The translations under genes and the position numbers were made by a program. From positions 5,278,319 through 5,342,318 of the forward strand of contig JABAKD010000025.1 in the NCBI GenBank assembly GCA_012845835.1: a stretch of 64,000 nt of DNA, given 5' to 3'. The notes beneath the pieces are model-generated. The model was not told the origin of the DNA. It saw only the letters and a list, made by a program, of their open reading frames with translations, and searched no databases. Of the stretch, positions 32,301 through 40,964 are shown in pieces (the first letter of the stretch is position 1; each line of letters starts with the position of its first letter). The DNA comes from Undaria pinnatifida (taxonomy: Eukaryota; Sar; Phaeophyceae; Laminariales; Alariaceae).

Positions 32301-35300
32301 CTGGAAAACATCCCACATTAATTCCAAATTCTGCCGCAAAACGCGAGAGCGCAGTTTTAAGGGGACCTCGATGAGTTTCGGGACCCAAGACACGGTCTAT
32401 CAACCGATTTTAACGGGCTCTCTGCTTCGAGAATACTTGAGGGGTCTTTGCTGGTCCCCTCGTATGCCTTCTCGTTTTGGGGCTATCATAACCTGCTTGA
32501 AGTTGGAGGTGGGTGTATATTAGGTAGTGCGTGCAACGCGTGCTACGGTAGAGACGCGCACCAACCGTTGTTTTTTTCTGAGGCTCCTAACCTCTTGAGG
32601 AGCTCTACACCTCACCCAAGAAACTGATTTTGAGTACGCTGAAAGTGCAATCCGATGAACGAACCCATGGCCTAAGGTATGCAGAAAAATCATATTGCAA
32701 AAAAAAGGTCGGCATTCGGACGATTTTTGGGTTAAGGCGCCCCCGCCATTCTGAAAAAAAAACCGGCCTCTATCGTAGCACGCGTTATAACGTTTATCTC
32801 AAAGGCGAGTTTTTTTTTATACAGCCCCTAAACAGGGGTCCCTTTCAAGATGGCTGAAGCCTGGCTATATAACACTCTTCGGAAAAGTAAGCACCGTTTC
32901 GTACCAATAGTATTTATGGACATATTGGTATAGAAAAAAATTGTTTTCGCCGCCGACCGAGGCTAGTCTAGTATACAGCAGTATACGACGCTCCAAACTC
33001 TCAACCAACGAACACAAGTCAACGATAGTTACAAGTATCCTGCTGTGCGAGCTCTCGGCGACAACTACTTGTACACTTTTTTTTTTTTGGTGTTGATCTT
33101 TTCACCACTGCAAACATTCCACTCGTCGGACAGATGAGCTACTGTATCTATCCCAACTTGATGATCTAGATCTTTCAGGAAGATCTGTATGGTCTAGCTC
33201 ATGTTGCTGGGTGGGAGCCGTGCGATCTGCATGATGTAGCACACACTTTCGGGGTTGGATCTGTACTCCACACGCAGGTCCTGCACAACATCTCATAACG
33301 GCAGCTATGGGAAGGATATACTGTAGATGGTCTACATGACCTAGATGATCTAGATCGTGATCTGTCAGAGGTGTGAAACATTCCCGAACGCTAATTTGAA
33401 GTAGTTTGTCCTCGAAACGCGTGTACAGCACACCCCGGACAATAGCCTATTGAATATGCCTATTGAATGTCATTAGGTTGGGGTATTGCATATCGACACC
33501 TATTGACACGTTCGATAGCTATGCGAATTTGTCGATCAATACCCATTGCTTGGACCAATAGGTCTAGAGAAATTGGTACAATAGGCTATTGTTATTACGA
33601 TAGGTGTATGAATCTGTCTATCGATACCTATTTCTTCGACCAATAGGTTCTGATAAATCGGCACAATAGGCTATTGTTCTTGCAATAGTTATGTCACACT
33701 ACCTATTTCTGTGACCAATAGGTACGTGAAAGTGTCGATCGATACCTATTGTTTGATCAATAGATATGCGAATGGGTCGATCAATATCTATTATCGCTAT
33801 GAGTAGTATGAAGCCCTGCACAGTTGTCCACCCCGTATGTATTGAGTACTCCAGTTGGTCTGTCCACAAGTTGGTGTATCGAATATCGATCAATTGAATA
33901 TCGATACGTATTATTATTGTTGCCCTCCGACAATATAGCGTAGATGCCGTTCCGATGTAAATCGAATATCCTTCCATAAAGCAGTAGTATATATGAAGTC
34001 GGATAATCCCTCCATAAAGCAGTGGTATCTTCTGCCAACCATTTCCCCATTTTCTTCCCAACATGGTCTTTAATCTACTGCTTCCTTTCCTTACGTATCG
34101 ATTAAAATATTCACAAGCCTATCGATTCATTAACACGTATTTTAATACCAGGTATTATCGTAACGCTGCTGTTTTGAAACAAAGGCAAGAAGTAGGTCAA
34201 GGTACATATCATTGCTATCATCCAAGGTTTTCATTTAAACAATAGCCTGGGTATACGGCACGTATAGGTATGTTAAAAAACAGTACGAGGGTATACATTT
34301 ACAAGCAGTAGGTATCGATTGGAACCCTTGCAAATATATATCTATTGAATTTGTCAGTAGGTATCGATCGATACCCTTGGGAACATATTAAATTGGGCAA
34401 TAGGCATCGATCGATACCCTTGCAAACCTACTAAATTTAGCAATAGGTTTCGACCAATATCATCGCACACCAATCGCTTTAACCAATAGGTAATGGCTGG
34501 TAGCGATCCAAATGTACTGTTCGAACGATAGCCTGTTGGGAGTTATTTTCAAATTATGGTGCCCAAGATACCTATCGATATACATCTTCGCAAGCATATC
34601 GGCCGCACAATAGGCTATTGTGGCCACTGCCCAAACTCTAGTGTTGCTTACAATAGCTATCGATAGACCCCGAAGCCGAGCTATTGTGCCCCGCGATAGG
34701 TATCGATCCTCATAGTTGCCGACCTGTTGTTAGCCCAATAGCCTATTCGATAGGGTATTATCCAGGGTATAAGAAGGAACTCGACGGCTCACAAACAGGT
34801 CGCCCCAAAGCACTGCAGGCTTGAGCTTCGCATCTAACACACATAAGGAGTAATCACCACCTTGTTGTTGAAACCATCCACCTTGAGCTGAGGGCACAAC
34901 ACGGACAGACAGCGCCGTTTTCGGGGATCCCCCGCTGGGCTGGAGGGGCGTGCGGCGTGGATGATGAATGGCGAACTAGAGTTGATTGTACCTAGACGGG
35001 CTGTCTTCGAGCGCCTTTGCTCTCCAACTCTGAAACAATAAAATGGCGAAAGGTCTAGGTACCGATGCCTATCACCCGAAGCAATAGAATGGTGAAAGGT
35101 CTGTCAATACCTATCGTCCCAAACAATGGAATTGTGAAAGGTGTATCGATACCTATTTTCCGAATCAATAGGTTTGGTAAAAGGTATATCGACACCTATC
35201 GGACACATCCGTAGGTTCCGTCTCTCAGCGCCAATATCCTATCACCCAAACAATACCGTCCTTAGAAAGTCTCTCGATACCTACTTGTTATATCAATACG

Positions 35301-37620
35301 TTGAGATAAATAGGTACAATAGGCTATTGGCCAAACAGTAGATAATTGAAGATGCCAATCGATACCCATTGTGGGCCCCAATAGGCTACGAAAAGTACCC
35401 ATCGATACCTATCGCGGGCAACAATAGGTCTCCTATTGGAATAGCATCCTGTCGATTGCCTATTGACCTGGAACATATTGTCCAGGGTGTGGTGCACAGC
35501 AGTGCTCAAGGAAGAAATAGTTAAAAGAGGCTAACGTGCGATATTCATGGGTTTAAAAAATGCGCGGTGTCAATAATTCGAAGGTTATCATAGAGTGTAT
35601 ACTACAATTTCGGGACGAAGAATCCCTGCCTAGGGTCGGAAATGAAGTACTCTGTGCCGGAGAAATCAGGGGCTAGGCTGCCGTGGTTTCTGGGTAGGAA
35701 CTGGGAGCATGGCGAAAGGGTAGGCGATTTGAGCAGTATGCTGCGTTTTTTGCTTGTCTGGGCCACACGCAGCGCGATGCCTGATTGAGCTTGCGGTGCG
35801 ATTATTAATAAGACAAGTGACCATTATAAGACTTTACGCCCTGCACACATTCTAAAACCGTTTTGACTTTCTTTCACGGTATCGCCCCCCCCCCCAGCTC
35901 CTACCGCCATTTCCGACTCCTGACAACTGAACAATGCGATACGGTACGCATGTGACTATCCTCCCCCCCCCCAACTACCGTTACCCTATTTTATGCGCAG
36001 CACGTGACTAGTCCCCCCTCCCTCCCCCCACAAATTGAGTACACCCCCCTCCCCCCCCCCTCTGCCTGGTTGGTGAAAACCCGACGTGCTCCGTCTCGGC
36101 ATAGTAGGGATGCGAGGGTCTATGGTCATACGATTACGGCCATGCACAAACTGAGCACCCCCCCCCCCCCACCTACCATCACTCCATTTCATGCGCTTCC
36201 ACGTCCGACCATTATCGCATTATGTCATGAACTCCTCGTGTACCGCGGGCGACTTTTTCGATGGATCACGTCTACGTGAGCGATATTGAAATTGTGACAA
36301 CGGGGGCATTCAGAAGCCATCCCCGGGTTTCGGGACCGCGCCCCGCGCAATGTCTGTCTGGTCGGTGGATACCCGATGTGCTCCGCTTCGGCGCTATAGG
36401 GATGCGAGGGTCTGTGGTCTAACAGACTACCGCCATGCATGACAATGAATACGCCTTCTCGACTATCATCACCCCATTTTATGCGCTTCTCGCGTGCCGT
36501 GCGCGAACTTTCGATGTATCGCGTCTGCCTAGGCCTTTTAAATCGTGACTACGGGGCCATTTTGGGCCATCCCCGGTTTTAGGACCCCTAATCTCGACTA
36601 TCTTTACGTCATCTACGGGGCGATTTTGGAGCCATCCCGGTTTTAGGACCCCTAACCCCGACTATCATTACGCCATTTCATGCGCTTCTCGGGTGCCGCG
36701 GACGACGTTTTTATTGATCAGGATGACGGAGCTACGGCGGTAGCGGAGGCACTCACCAAAACGGCCCCGTTACTCCGCGTACTCGATTTTTCCGGGAACG
36801 AGCTGACGGCGGAGGGGGGTGCTGCTGTGGCGGCTTGCGCAGCGACCAAGGCGTCGCTGGAGTACCTCGGCCTCGAGGACAACGAGATTGGCTCGGCCGG
36901 CGCTAAAGCGGTGTGTTACGCCGATATCTATACTGCAGCAGATTATCTACACGTGTTAGAGCTCATTGGCTCAGGTTGCACCGCATTAGGCTCAAGTTAC
37001 ACCGCGTTTGGCTCCGGCAACGCATTTTCACAGGCTACGCCGCATTTGTCTGTGTAACGTATACATAACGTATATACCTACCAGACATGAACGAGATTCT
37101 CGGTTGGATATCGACCTGAGTTCTTCGTCCGCCTTCCTTGCGATTGCGACGTGCTTCATTAAACCGACCCACGTTATACCGACAGCACCTTGGGCTCCAA
37201 TTCGCTCGCTACGCGCGTGCTGTTGTTGTCGAATATGTCGGTTGACGGCGTTATTGCCCCGTGACGGACAATTACACTAAATCTAGCATCGTGACTAGAG
37301 AGGTCTTGAATGGACTACACTAGATCGTCGACAGACATATTCGGTTGTTGTTGGTGCTATTGGTGGGGTTGCTGTTGCTGTTGCTGTTGCTTCTGTTTCT
37401 GTTTCTGTTTCTGCTGCTGTCGTTATTGCTGTTGCAGCAAACTTTGGCTGGTGGTGGTGTGTGGTGTGGTGTGCCCGGCCGACCGCCCCACGCGGCAGCG
37501 CTCTGGCTCTGCCAAAACCGTTCCACGCGAACATTCACGTTATGCAAAGTCAACTATTTTTGTGTGGGCGCATGGTTAGTTGTCACGTTTGATCCTTCAG
37601 TGCAGGAAAATAAACGCAAC

Positions 37621-37651
<31 letters not shown>

Positions 37652-39254
37652 GCGCGCATAGGAACCAACCGTTTCGTTGTGGCAACATACCACCCGGAAG
37701 AAAGAAAAATGTAGTACATGTGCATATATGAAAAAACGCAATGATGCCGTATCATGTTGGAGGTCTCTAGGAGGTAAGAACAATGCTCCGTCTCGGAAGT
37801 GATTCGTGGTCAACAGTCAAATGACTCAGGCACACAGCTAATTAATACTCACCCCCCTTAGCCCCTCCGACCGATGGACCAACCAGGTGGCCAAGGCATT
37901 GGCGTCGACGCCGGCCATTCGCAGGGTCCAGCTTAGCTCGAACGAGATCTTCACCTCGGGGGTCTTGGCCGTTGCGCGAAGTGTTCGAGACAAGAAGGAC
38001 TTGGAGGTAAGGGTGAGGGTAAGGCAAGAGTAAGCATAAGGTAAGGGTAAGCATAAGGTAAGGGTAAGGCAAGGGTAAGGGCAAGGGTAAGGGCAAGGGT
38101 AAGGGCAAGGGTAAGGGCAAGGGTAAGGGCAAGGGTGCCAAGATCTGTGAGATTCTCGTTTGTTCTTCACATTTTTGACGGTATCATTTGCATAGTGTCC
38201 TCATCGTTACGCTCATATTTCAATCTTGACGTTTCGAACTCGCAGAGCTTGGAGGTTAACGCGAATATGGTTAGTGAGGAGGGACTCACGCGCCTGAACC
38301 GAATTCTGGAGTCTTCTGGGAAGGTAAGCCATGTCGCCGTTTATTTCCGGTGTGTTTTTTTTTCTGGTAACCTTTTTGAATGTAGGCTCTATCGGCATTG
38401 CAACAGTGGAGCACACAGTAACGGCGCTGAGGAGGGATTCGGGTAGAGGAAGCACAAAGGGAATGATGATCTCGCACCCCAGACGTTCAAGCTCCCTGCA
38501 CTAGCGGTTTCATATTCAAGTACACCGCCCTTACAACACAGCAACAACCCCCCAAAAAGTACCTTAAGTTGTGCTTGCACTACAATGTCCAGCAAATATC
38601 CGCCGATGCTTTGGTGATCTCCAGCAGTAGAAGCCACTAATACTATACGCTGCAGCGGTGGGTGATGAGTGCGTGCGATCTGAGCGCCCGTTGGTCAGAG
38701 ATCACTATGCGTTGCTTGCGCGCGTTGCACTTAGTAACGCGGATGTCATTTTGCCGCTTTCTTCGTGGAAACGCAAAGATTATTGGTTTATTCCTCAAGG
38801 GAGGAGTCCCGTCGTTGGGATCTATCTGGTACTGATTTGTTGGCAAGCGTGTTGCTACCTGAACGGTATCTCGTACCCGCCATAGAGGTCTGGGAAGACA
38901 GCGACAAGACACCCTTCGGTTTAATAGGGGCAACTGTTTAATTACCTATTAATCGTTTGTTTTGGGGAGGCGGGGAATAACTTGACACTTTTCGTCGGAA
39001 TTCGGGGAACCTATATCTCGCGTAATCACTCTTGTCTTTTGGTTCCCACTCCGTGTCAGCTCGGGGCCCTGGGAGAAATGGACGACAACATAGACGATGA
39101 GGACGAAGAAGAGGAGGAAGACGAGGACGAGGACGAGGAGGACGATGTGGAAGGGACCGTGGGAGCTTCAGAAGGGGTTGAAACTGCGCCGGCGCCAAAG
39201 GTCGATGTGGAAATCGACGACCTTGTGGCAGCCTTGGGAGCTGCTAGCGTTTAA
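20256..39254 (+). CDS. RANGAP1: Ran GTPase-activating protein (RanGAP), ten exons, complete
   Basis: Exons 20256-20330, 27442-27588, 28121-28357, 28850-28942, 30321-30404, 32011-32166, 36722-36910, 37887-38006, 38246-38323 and 39060-39254 join to 457 codons plus TAA, all introns phase 0. The product is a leucine-rich-repeat protein of the RanGAP type, with DIIAGRP, LFMCNNGLS, LHFFNNMSG, LSDFRFSGTRS, LDLADNTFG, VLDFSGNEL and LEYLGLEDNEIGS. A run of about 25 mostly acidic residues and a short tail follow. In the family the NNGL loop contributes to Ran GTP hydrolysis, which keeps Ran-GTP low in the cytoplasm and drives nuclear transport. The plant WPP targeting domain and the vertebrate SUMO-acceptor domain are both absent, so pore anchoring must differ. 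Introns total about 17.6 kb and are full of repeats. Exon 1 is the least certain part. Confidence 0.93.
20808..21121 (-). mobile_element. tRNA-derived SINE, copy 2
   Basis: Minus strand: the head starts near 21,121 with TCGCCCCAGTGGC (A-box-like). GAGTTCGAATCC (21,049-21,060) is the B-box. The body matches 8,795-8,957 (GACAAGCCG..GTCACAGGTG, CGCGCATAGGGTT). The element ends in a run of A (16 T at about 20,810-20,826 on the plus strand). It lies in RanGAP intron 1, antisense to the gene. Confidence 0.75.
21155..21232 (-). repeat. family A 3' fragment
   Basis: Minus strand reads GTGTGACCACGGACT, then GAGTTAATGTGAGACAACAACAACAA. Same 3' end as the copies at 2,870, 39,745 and 60,022. Sits directly next to SINE copy 2. 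Confidence 0.6.
21859..22416 (-). CDS. unrecognised 185-residue frame in RanGAP intron 1
   Basis: An arginine-rich middle (RRATERRRAGKRRIEIS) and a C-terminal part (FVFQISTASREEHFVFG) look like eroded transposon coding sequence. No motif identifies it. No good start context or splice partner seen. It may be chance in GC-rich sequence. Confidence 0.15.
   Translation of the reverse strand: MSAACAFFTCNCHFHQSTPITPSVRADPYIPGPSDPGCFVRSTFNRQFSRRFRCLPNAVPKQSCNSLWTRLRRLRVSYDMIAPSVLNRDARARRQAPPRATLRRSLGLRGGDCAGRRLDSTTRRRATERRRAGKRRIEISLNENFVFQISTASREEHFVFGTGEKGYQLELSVNGSKCEGAGRVS
22785..22910 (+). repeat. family E repeat, copy
   Basis: CTTCAGCTGTGAGATCAACC through ACTCAGCTTTGCAAGCTGCG and GATCGCGCGTGTTA. 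A close copy is at 23,828-23,962. Relatives at 19,085 (minus), 45,557, 56,704 (minus) and 60,445. Confidence 0.65.
23828..23962 (+). repeat. family E repeat, copy
   Basis: Second intron-1 copy, sharing CTTCAGCTGTGAGAT, GATCAAAACTCAGCTTTGC and CGTGAAGGATACAGGTCGGT with the copy about 1,045 bases upstream. Confidence 0.65.
24340..24606 (-). pseudogene. Ty3/gypsy-type RNase H fragment
   Basis: The minus-strand frame contains TDHQAPAHLPYL, LTRWAIVLQNFD and ARHVPGKQNGV. These match the end of the RNase H domain of Ty3/gypsy LTR retrotransposons (TDH, W-x-L-x-x-FD, H-x-PGK-x-N). Only this piece is left, and an overlapping frame (24,230-24,601) shows it is frame-damaged. It lies antisense in RanGAP intron 1. 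No LTRs identified. Confidence 0.7.
24931..25145. mobile_element. short hAT-like element with GGGTC-rich ends
   Basis: Starts CAGAGCTTGTCACGGGTCA and ends with the reverse complement of a CAGGGTTTTTCACAGGTCA-type terminus. The subterminal parts are made of GGTCGG / CCGACC words. The same structure is seen larger at 51,215-52,888, and similar GGGTC blocks lie at 47,050-47,230 and 48,280-48,505. No target duplication confirmed for this copy. Confidence 0.45.
25141..25605. repeat. long foldback (inverted repeat), element 1
   Basis: Arms of about 210 bases (25,141-25,355 and 25,395-25,605) are reverse complements of each other with moderate divergence; for example CCCAGCCAACGCGGACGGTG lies at both outer ends. 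The spacer is about 40 bases. Related to the second foldback at 25,809-26,060. In RanGAP intron 1. Confidence 0.7.
25809..26540. repeat. foldback element 2, split
   Basis: Inner arms 25,809-25,930 and 25,950-26,055 are inverted copies of each other and match the inner arms of element 1. An outer right-arm piece reappears at 26,395-26,540 (GAGGGACTGGGACGGGCCA and onward), so about 330 bases of other sequence separate it from the inner part. Confidence 0.55.
27195..27296 (+). pseudogene. decayed copy of RanGAP exon 2 start and its acceptor region
   Basis: The words TTTGTTCCGC and AGCTGGTCGATGCTGATCTC-GGCGACCGCGACC match the real exon region at 27,380-27,478, with substitutions. The frame runs QKLVDADLGDRDPDR and then stops. 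A family G core lies between this copy and the real exon. Confidence 0.75.
27297..27385 (+). repeat. family G repeat, copy 4
   Basis: GACGTGCTCCGCCCCGGCGC, GGGATGCGAGGGTTTATGG and CATGCATGACGATGATTA, then a C-rich tract. Ends about 57 bases before the acceptor of RanGAP exon 2. Confidence 0.7.
27442..27588 (+). CDS. RANGAP1: RanGAP exon 2
   Basis: 49 codons, ARAQELVDAELG to KKMTAVTE, with the first leucine-rich unit (VRLSNKSYSAEAADVVAVAL). Acceptor ACGGCTAG, donor GTGTGT. Confidence 0.9.
27901..28017 (+). repeat. ~41-bp tandem repeat, three copies
   Basis: ACTTAGATTTAG..GTGG..AGTTTTTTGCAGTGAAAAA begins at 27,901, 27,942 and 27,982. It lies in RanGAP intron 2. Confidence 0.8.
28121..28357 (+). 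CDS. RANGAP1: RanGAP exon 3
   Basis: 79 codons beginning VDFSDIIAGRPKEVGLRVL, the hallmark RanGAP segment, then VDVSENAMGPDGVEAC and LFMCNNGLSEAAMETVR with the conserved NNGL loop. The acceptor at TTGACAG was preferred over the nearby TTCAG because it keeps the phase and the VDFSD motif. Confidence 0.93.
28850..28942 (+). CDS. RANGAP1: RanGAP exon 4
   Basis: 31 codons, DILVATKPNALRTLHFFNN to AKALAE, one leucine-rich unit. Acceptor TTTTTGACAG, donor GTGAGC. Confidence 0.92.
29622..29775 (+). repeat. family G repeat, copy 5 (long form)
   Basis: Leader CTTCATGCGACTCGCCGAAA and core GGTCGGTGAAAACCCGGCGT. The hairpin word is TAGTCTTAAGACTA, a perfect palindrome. Confidence 0.75.
30066..30124 (+). 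pseudogene. decayed copy of RanGAP exon 5
   Basis: GAAACTGTCCAATTTCTGCG and TCTCC-TGACAAGATCGGGCC align with GAAACTGTCAGACTTCCGC and TCTCC-GGACAAGATCAGGCC of the real exon (30,338-30,378), about 80% alike by eye. A family G fragment lies between this copy and the real exon. Confidence 0.75.
30160..30215 (+). repeat. family G repeat, copy 6 (fragment)
   Basis: TCCGGGCATTATAGGGATGC, CTAGACGGCGGCC and TATGGCATTG, then a CCACCCACC tract. About 105 bases upstream of the exon 5 acceptor. Confidence 0.6.
30321..30404 (+). CDS. RANGAP1: RanGAP exon 5
   Basis: 28 codons, VLPLCPKLSDFRFSGTRSG to AAVVN. The DFRFSxTR segment is conserved in RanGAP. Acceptor CTACCGAACAG, donor GTGAGT. Confidence 0.92.
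30405..32010 (+). other. RanGAP intron 5
   Basis: Contains one long-form family G copy (31,325-31,495) and a short GGGTTGGGGTTAGGGTTGGG stretch at 30,778-30,800. No other gene seen. Confidence 0.6.
31325..31495 (+). repeat. family G repeat, copy 7 (long form)
   Basis: Best-preserved long form: GTAGGATGCAGCTCACCC, CATGCGACTCGCCGAACACC, GGTCGGTACAAACCCGACAT, CGAGGGTCTATGGTCATACG, GACTACGGCCATGCATGA. Confidence 0.8.
32011..32166 (+). CDS. RANGAP1: RanGAP exon 6
   Basis: 52 codons, ALRECPAVSSGLLDRLDLAD to LRDCELE, almost two leucine-rich units. Acceptor GATCTTTCAG, donor GTGAGT. Confidence 0.93.
33430..35500. repeat. interspersed palindromic array (CAATAGG / ATCGATACCTATTG)
   Basis: For about 2 kb the words CAATAGG, CCTATTG, TATCGAT and ATCGATACC recur every few tens of bases, in both orientations, with unlike sequence between. 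Many pairs form short inverted repeats. There is no fixed period and no open frame of note. Confidence 0.75.
36062..36155 (+). repeat. family G repeat, copy 8
   Basis: GGTTGGTGAAAACCCGACGT, CTCCGTCTCGGCATAGTAGG, GGTCATACGATTACGGCCAT, flanked on both sides by C-runs. Confidence 0.75.
36195..36721 (+). repeat. repeated acceptor-like unit before RanGAP exon 7
   Basis: Three diverged units (about 36,195-36,330, 36,478-36,600 and 36,655-36,721) share CATTTCATGCGCTTC, GTGCCGCGGACGAC-like and TTTTTCGATGGATCACG-like words and a CCATCCCCGGTTTTAGG tail. The last unit ends in TTTTTATTGATCAG, the acceptor of exon 7. A family G copy (36,352-36,450) sits between the first two. Confidence 0.6.
36352..36450 (+). 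repeat. family G repeat, copy 9
   Basis: GGTCGGTGGATACCCGATGT, GATGCGAGGGTCTGTGGTCT, AACAGACTACCGCCATGCAT. Hairpin word TGGTCTAACAGACTA. Confidence 0.75.
36722..36910 (+). CDS. RANGAP1: RanGAP exon 7
   Basis: 63 codons, DDGATAVAEALTKTAP to GSAGAKA, two leucine-rich units (VLDFSGNELTAEGGAAV and YLGLEDNEIGSAGA). Donor GTGTGT. Confidence 0.93.
37345..37440 (+). repeat. imperfect GTT/CTG trinucleotide repeat
   Basis: TGCTGTTGCTGTTGCT and TTCTGTTTCTG words in RanGAP intron 7. A run of about 28 C follows at 37,624-37,651. Confidence 0.8.
37887..38006 (+). CDS. RANGAP1: RanGAP exon 8
   Basis: 40 codons, VAKALASTPAIRRVQLSSN to RDKKDLE, one leucine-rich unit plus a linker. Acceptor GACCAACCAG, donor GTAAGG. 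Confidence 0.92.
38007..38136 (+). repeat. (GTAAGGGCAAGG)n repeat starting at the splice donor
   Basis: The repeat begins at the exon 8 donor itself. GTAAGG recurs about every 6-12 bases for some 125 bases, so most units recreate a consensus splice-donor word. It fills about half of the 239-base intron. Confidence 0.85.
38246..38323 (+). CDS. RANGAP1: RanGAP exon 9
   Basis: 26 codons, SLEVNANMVSEEGLTRLNR to LESSGK, the last leucine-rich unit. Acceptor ACTCGCAG, donor GTAAGC. Confidence 0.92.
39060..39254 (+). CDS. RANGAP1: RanGAP exon 10 (acidic tail)
   Basis: 64 codons plus TAA, starting LGALGEMDDNIDD. An almost unbroken run of Asp/Glu follows, then VDVEIDDLVAALGAASV. The acidic tail is typical of fungal and plant RanGAP. 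Confidence 0.92.
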   Translation, partial: LGALGEMDDNIDDEDEEEEEDEDEDEEDDVEGTVGASEGVETAPAPKVDVEIDDLVAALGAASV

Positions 39255-40950
39255 CCCCGGTTAATTCTTGAAAAACAGATCCCGCACTACTTCTGAGTAG
39301 TTTGTTTGCAAAAATGTGGGTGCAGTTATAGCGGGGTTTAAGTTGGGTTTTGAGTCTCAATTTCTTGCTCGCTCGTGAACGCTTGCCGCTTTGTCTTGTT
39401 TATGACCACCTCCCAGTGAATTACGCTGCTGTCCCTTTTGGGTCCGGGTAAAAACCCTTGTTGGGGGGTTTCAGTGCGCAAACTCACTCGTGAAAACTTG
39501 CTATTCTTCCCTTTTTTATTTTCACCTCCCGGTTGATTCCGATGAAATTTCTTGGGTCATTTTTTTTGTTTTGTTTCCGTGCTTTAACGTGCAAAGCGTG
39601 TTGTTGTTATTGTTGTCGTTTTTGTTGTTGTTGTTCTCACATTAACTCGCAAATCAAGTCCGTGGTCACAGGACAGGCTCCAGTCACTCTGGAGCTGAGG
39701 AATACCTCGGGGAAAAAACACAAAACAAACCAAAGCGTGTACCTGGTGTTGGCTCATGCTGCAATATGCAGAGTGCAGATTGGGTGTTGGAGTGCACCTA
39801 CATGACTTGTTTGGTCTACAGTCTGTGCTCACTCCTTTTCTTGGTTTCTATGATGCGTGTAGAGAGAACGATTCCGTATCTGCAATTTTTTTCTATTGGT
39901 CCGCGTTTTGTCCACGGGGAATCCATCAGATTGGCCGAAAAAGCACGGTCGGTGTCACAGCTGATCAACGGCGTTGACGGTGGCCTGGATTCCAAGTTTT
40001 ACGCATTGTTAGAAATAGGTCCTCAGTGATCTATTTGATGATAACCAGGGCTGCCTGTTACCTCAGTGGTTGTGGTGCATCTCTAACACCATCGGTCATA
40101 CACAACCAGAATCCACCACACTTGTCATTTTCATGGCAGGCGGGGAAAGAACTGGAAAGTGGGAACCGGGAAGTGGCATTTTGATGAGCTTCGCGTGATG
40201 TCTTGGCGTTTATTAAGCGAGCAGTTTGGGGCATACTGCCCACAAGTAAAAGCGGTCCATGGCGAGGGGAACGGGGAGGGTGCGCGCTCGAACGCCAAAC
40301 ATGGTGATCCGATTGCCCTTTGACCTACGCAGGCTGTAGATTGGTAGTCGCGCGATATTCAACAGCAACAGCAGCAACGATCTTTAAACAACAGCGCGAG
40401 CAGCAGCGTCGACTATTCGACGGCAGAGGCGGCGGCATTAGCATTACCAAGCCGCTCCACAGCAGCCGCGGCAGCAGCAACATCGATTAGCAGCAACATC
40501 TTCGAAATATTGAAATAGTGTACCAAAGAGGCCCTCACGGCTTATCGAAGTGTTGTGTCTAGGAGGGCCTTACGGCACACTGTGGCAATAACTAGTCCGT
40601 GTGAGACGTAACTGTAGAGGTTGGGCGGTCCCTGAGGTTTTGCTAGTCCGCGCAAGGCGGTTGTATTCATAGCATCATCGTCACCCCGCCCCCCACATAG
40701 CACCTTCCATGATTGTGGCGATGGTCGTATTGAGATAGGGGGGTGCTAATATGTTGGCTGCCCTCCACGTTTCCAGATCACCGACTGATGATCGACTGAT
40801 GCTAGCGTTGTTGGTGACTCATCGTTTAGTTCGACCAACTCTTGGTTTGTTGATGGCTCTCTACCGCTGTACTGGTGCCCTTTCCCTTCTCTTTATTGTG
40901 CGTGTCATAAACACTGACAGGTCGTGTCTCTCGACTGCTATATCCTTTCA
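39255..40950. other. RanGAP 3' flank
   Basis: Contains a minus-strand family A copy (39,617-39,745). The 87-codon frame at 39,766-40,029 is unrecognised. 40,350-40,500 is rich in CAGCAG words. No supported gene. Confidence 0.4.
39617..39745 (-). repeat. family A repeat
   Basis: Minus strand: CCCCGAGGTATTCCTCAGC, CTCCAGAGTGACTGGAG, TGTGACCACGGACTTGATTT, GTTAATGTGAGAACAACAAC. Confidence 0.65.
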
Positions 40951-40964
40951 AGGGTGTGTTTAGC

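Larger units (their letters stand above)
32167..36721 (+). other. RanGAP intron 6
   Basis: 4,555 bases. 32,170-33,100 shows nothing recognisable. 33,100-33,430 has AGATCTAGATCATC-like partial palindromes. 33,430-35,500 is a palindromic repeat array. 36,060-36,720 has family G copies and a repeated acceptor-like unit. Confidence 0.6.

Noticed and set aside
28121-36910. LRR-ROCO or NLR immune-type gene
   Set aside because: The leucine-rich units carry RanGAP-specific segments (DIIAGRP, DFRFSGTRS, acidic tail) and there is no GTPase or nucleotide-binding domain.
38658-39254. Acidic protein as a separate short gene
   Set aside because: The acceptor at 39,059, the phase and the RanGAP-type acidic tail all place it as the last RanGAP exon.
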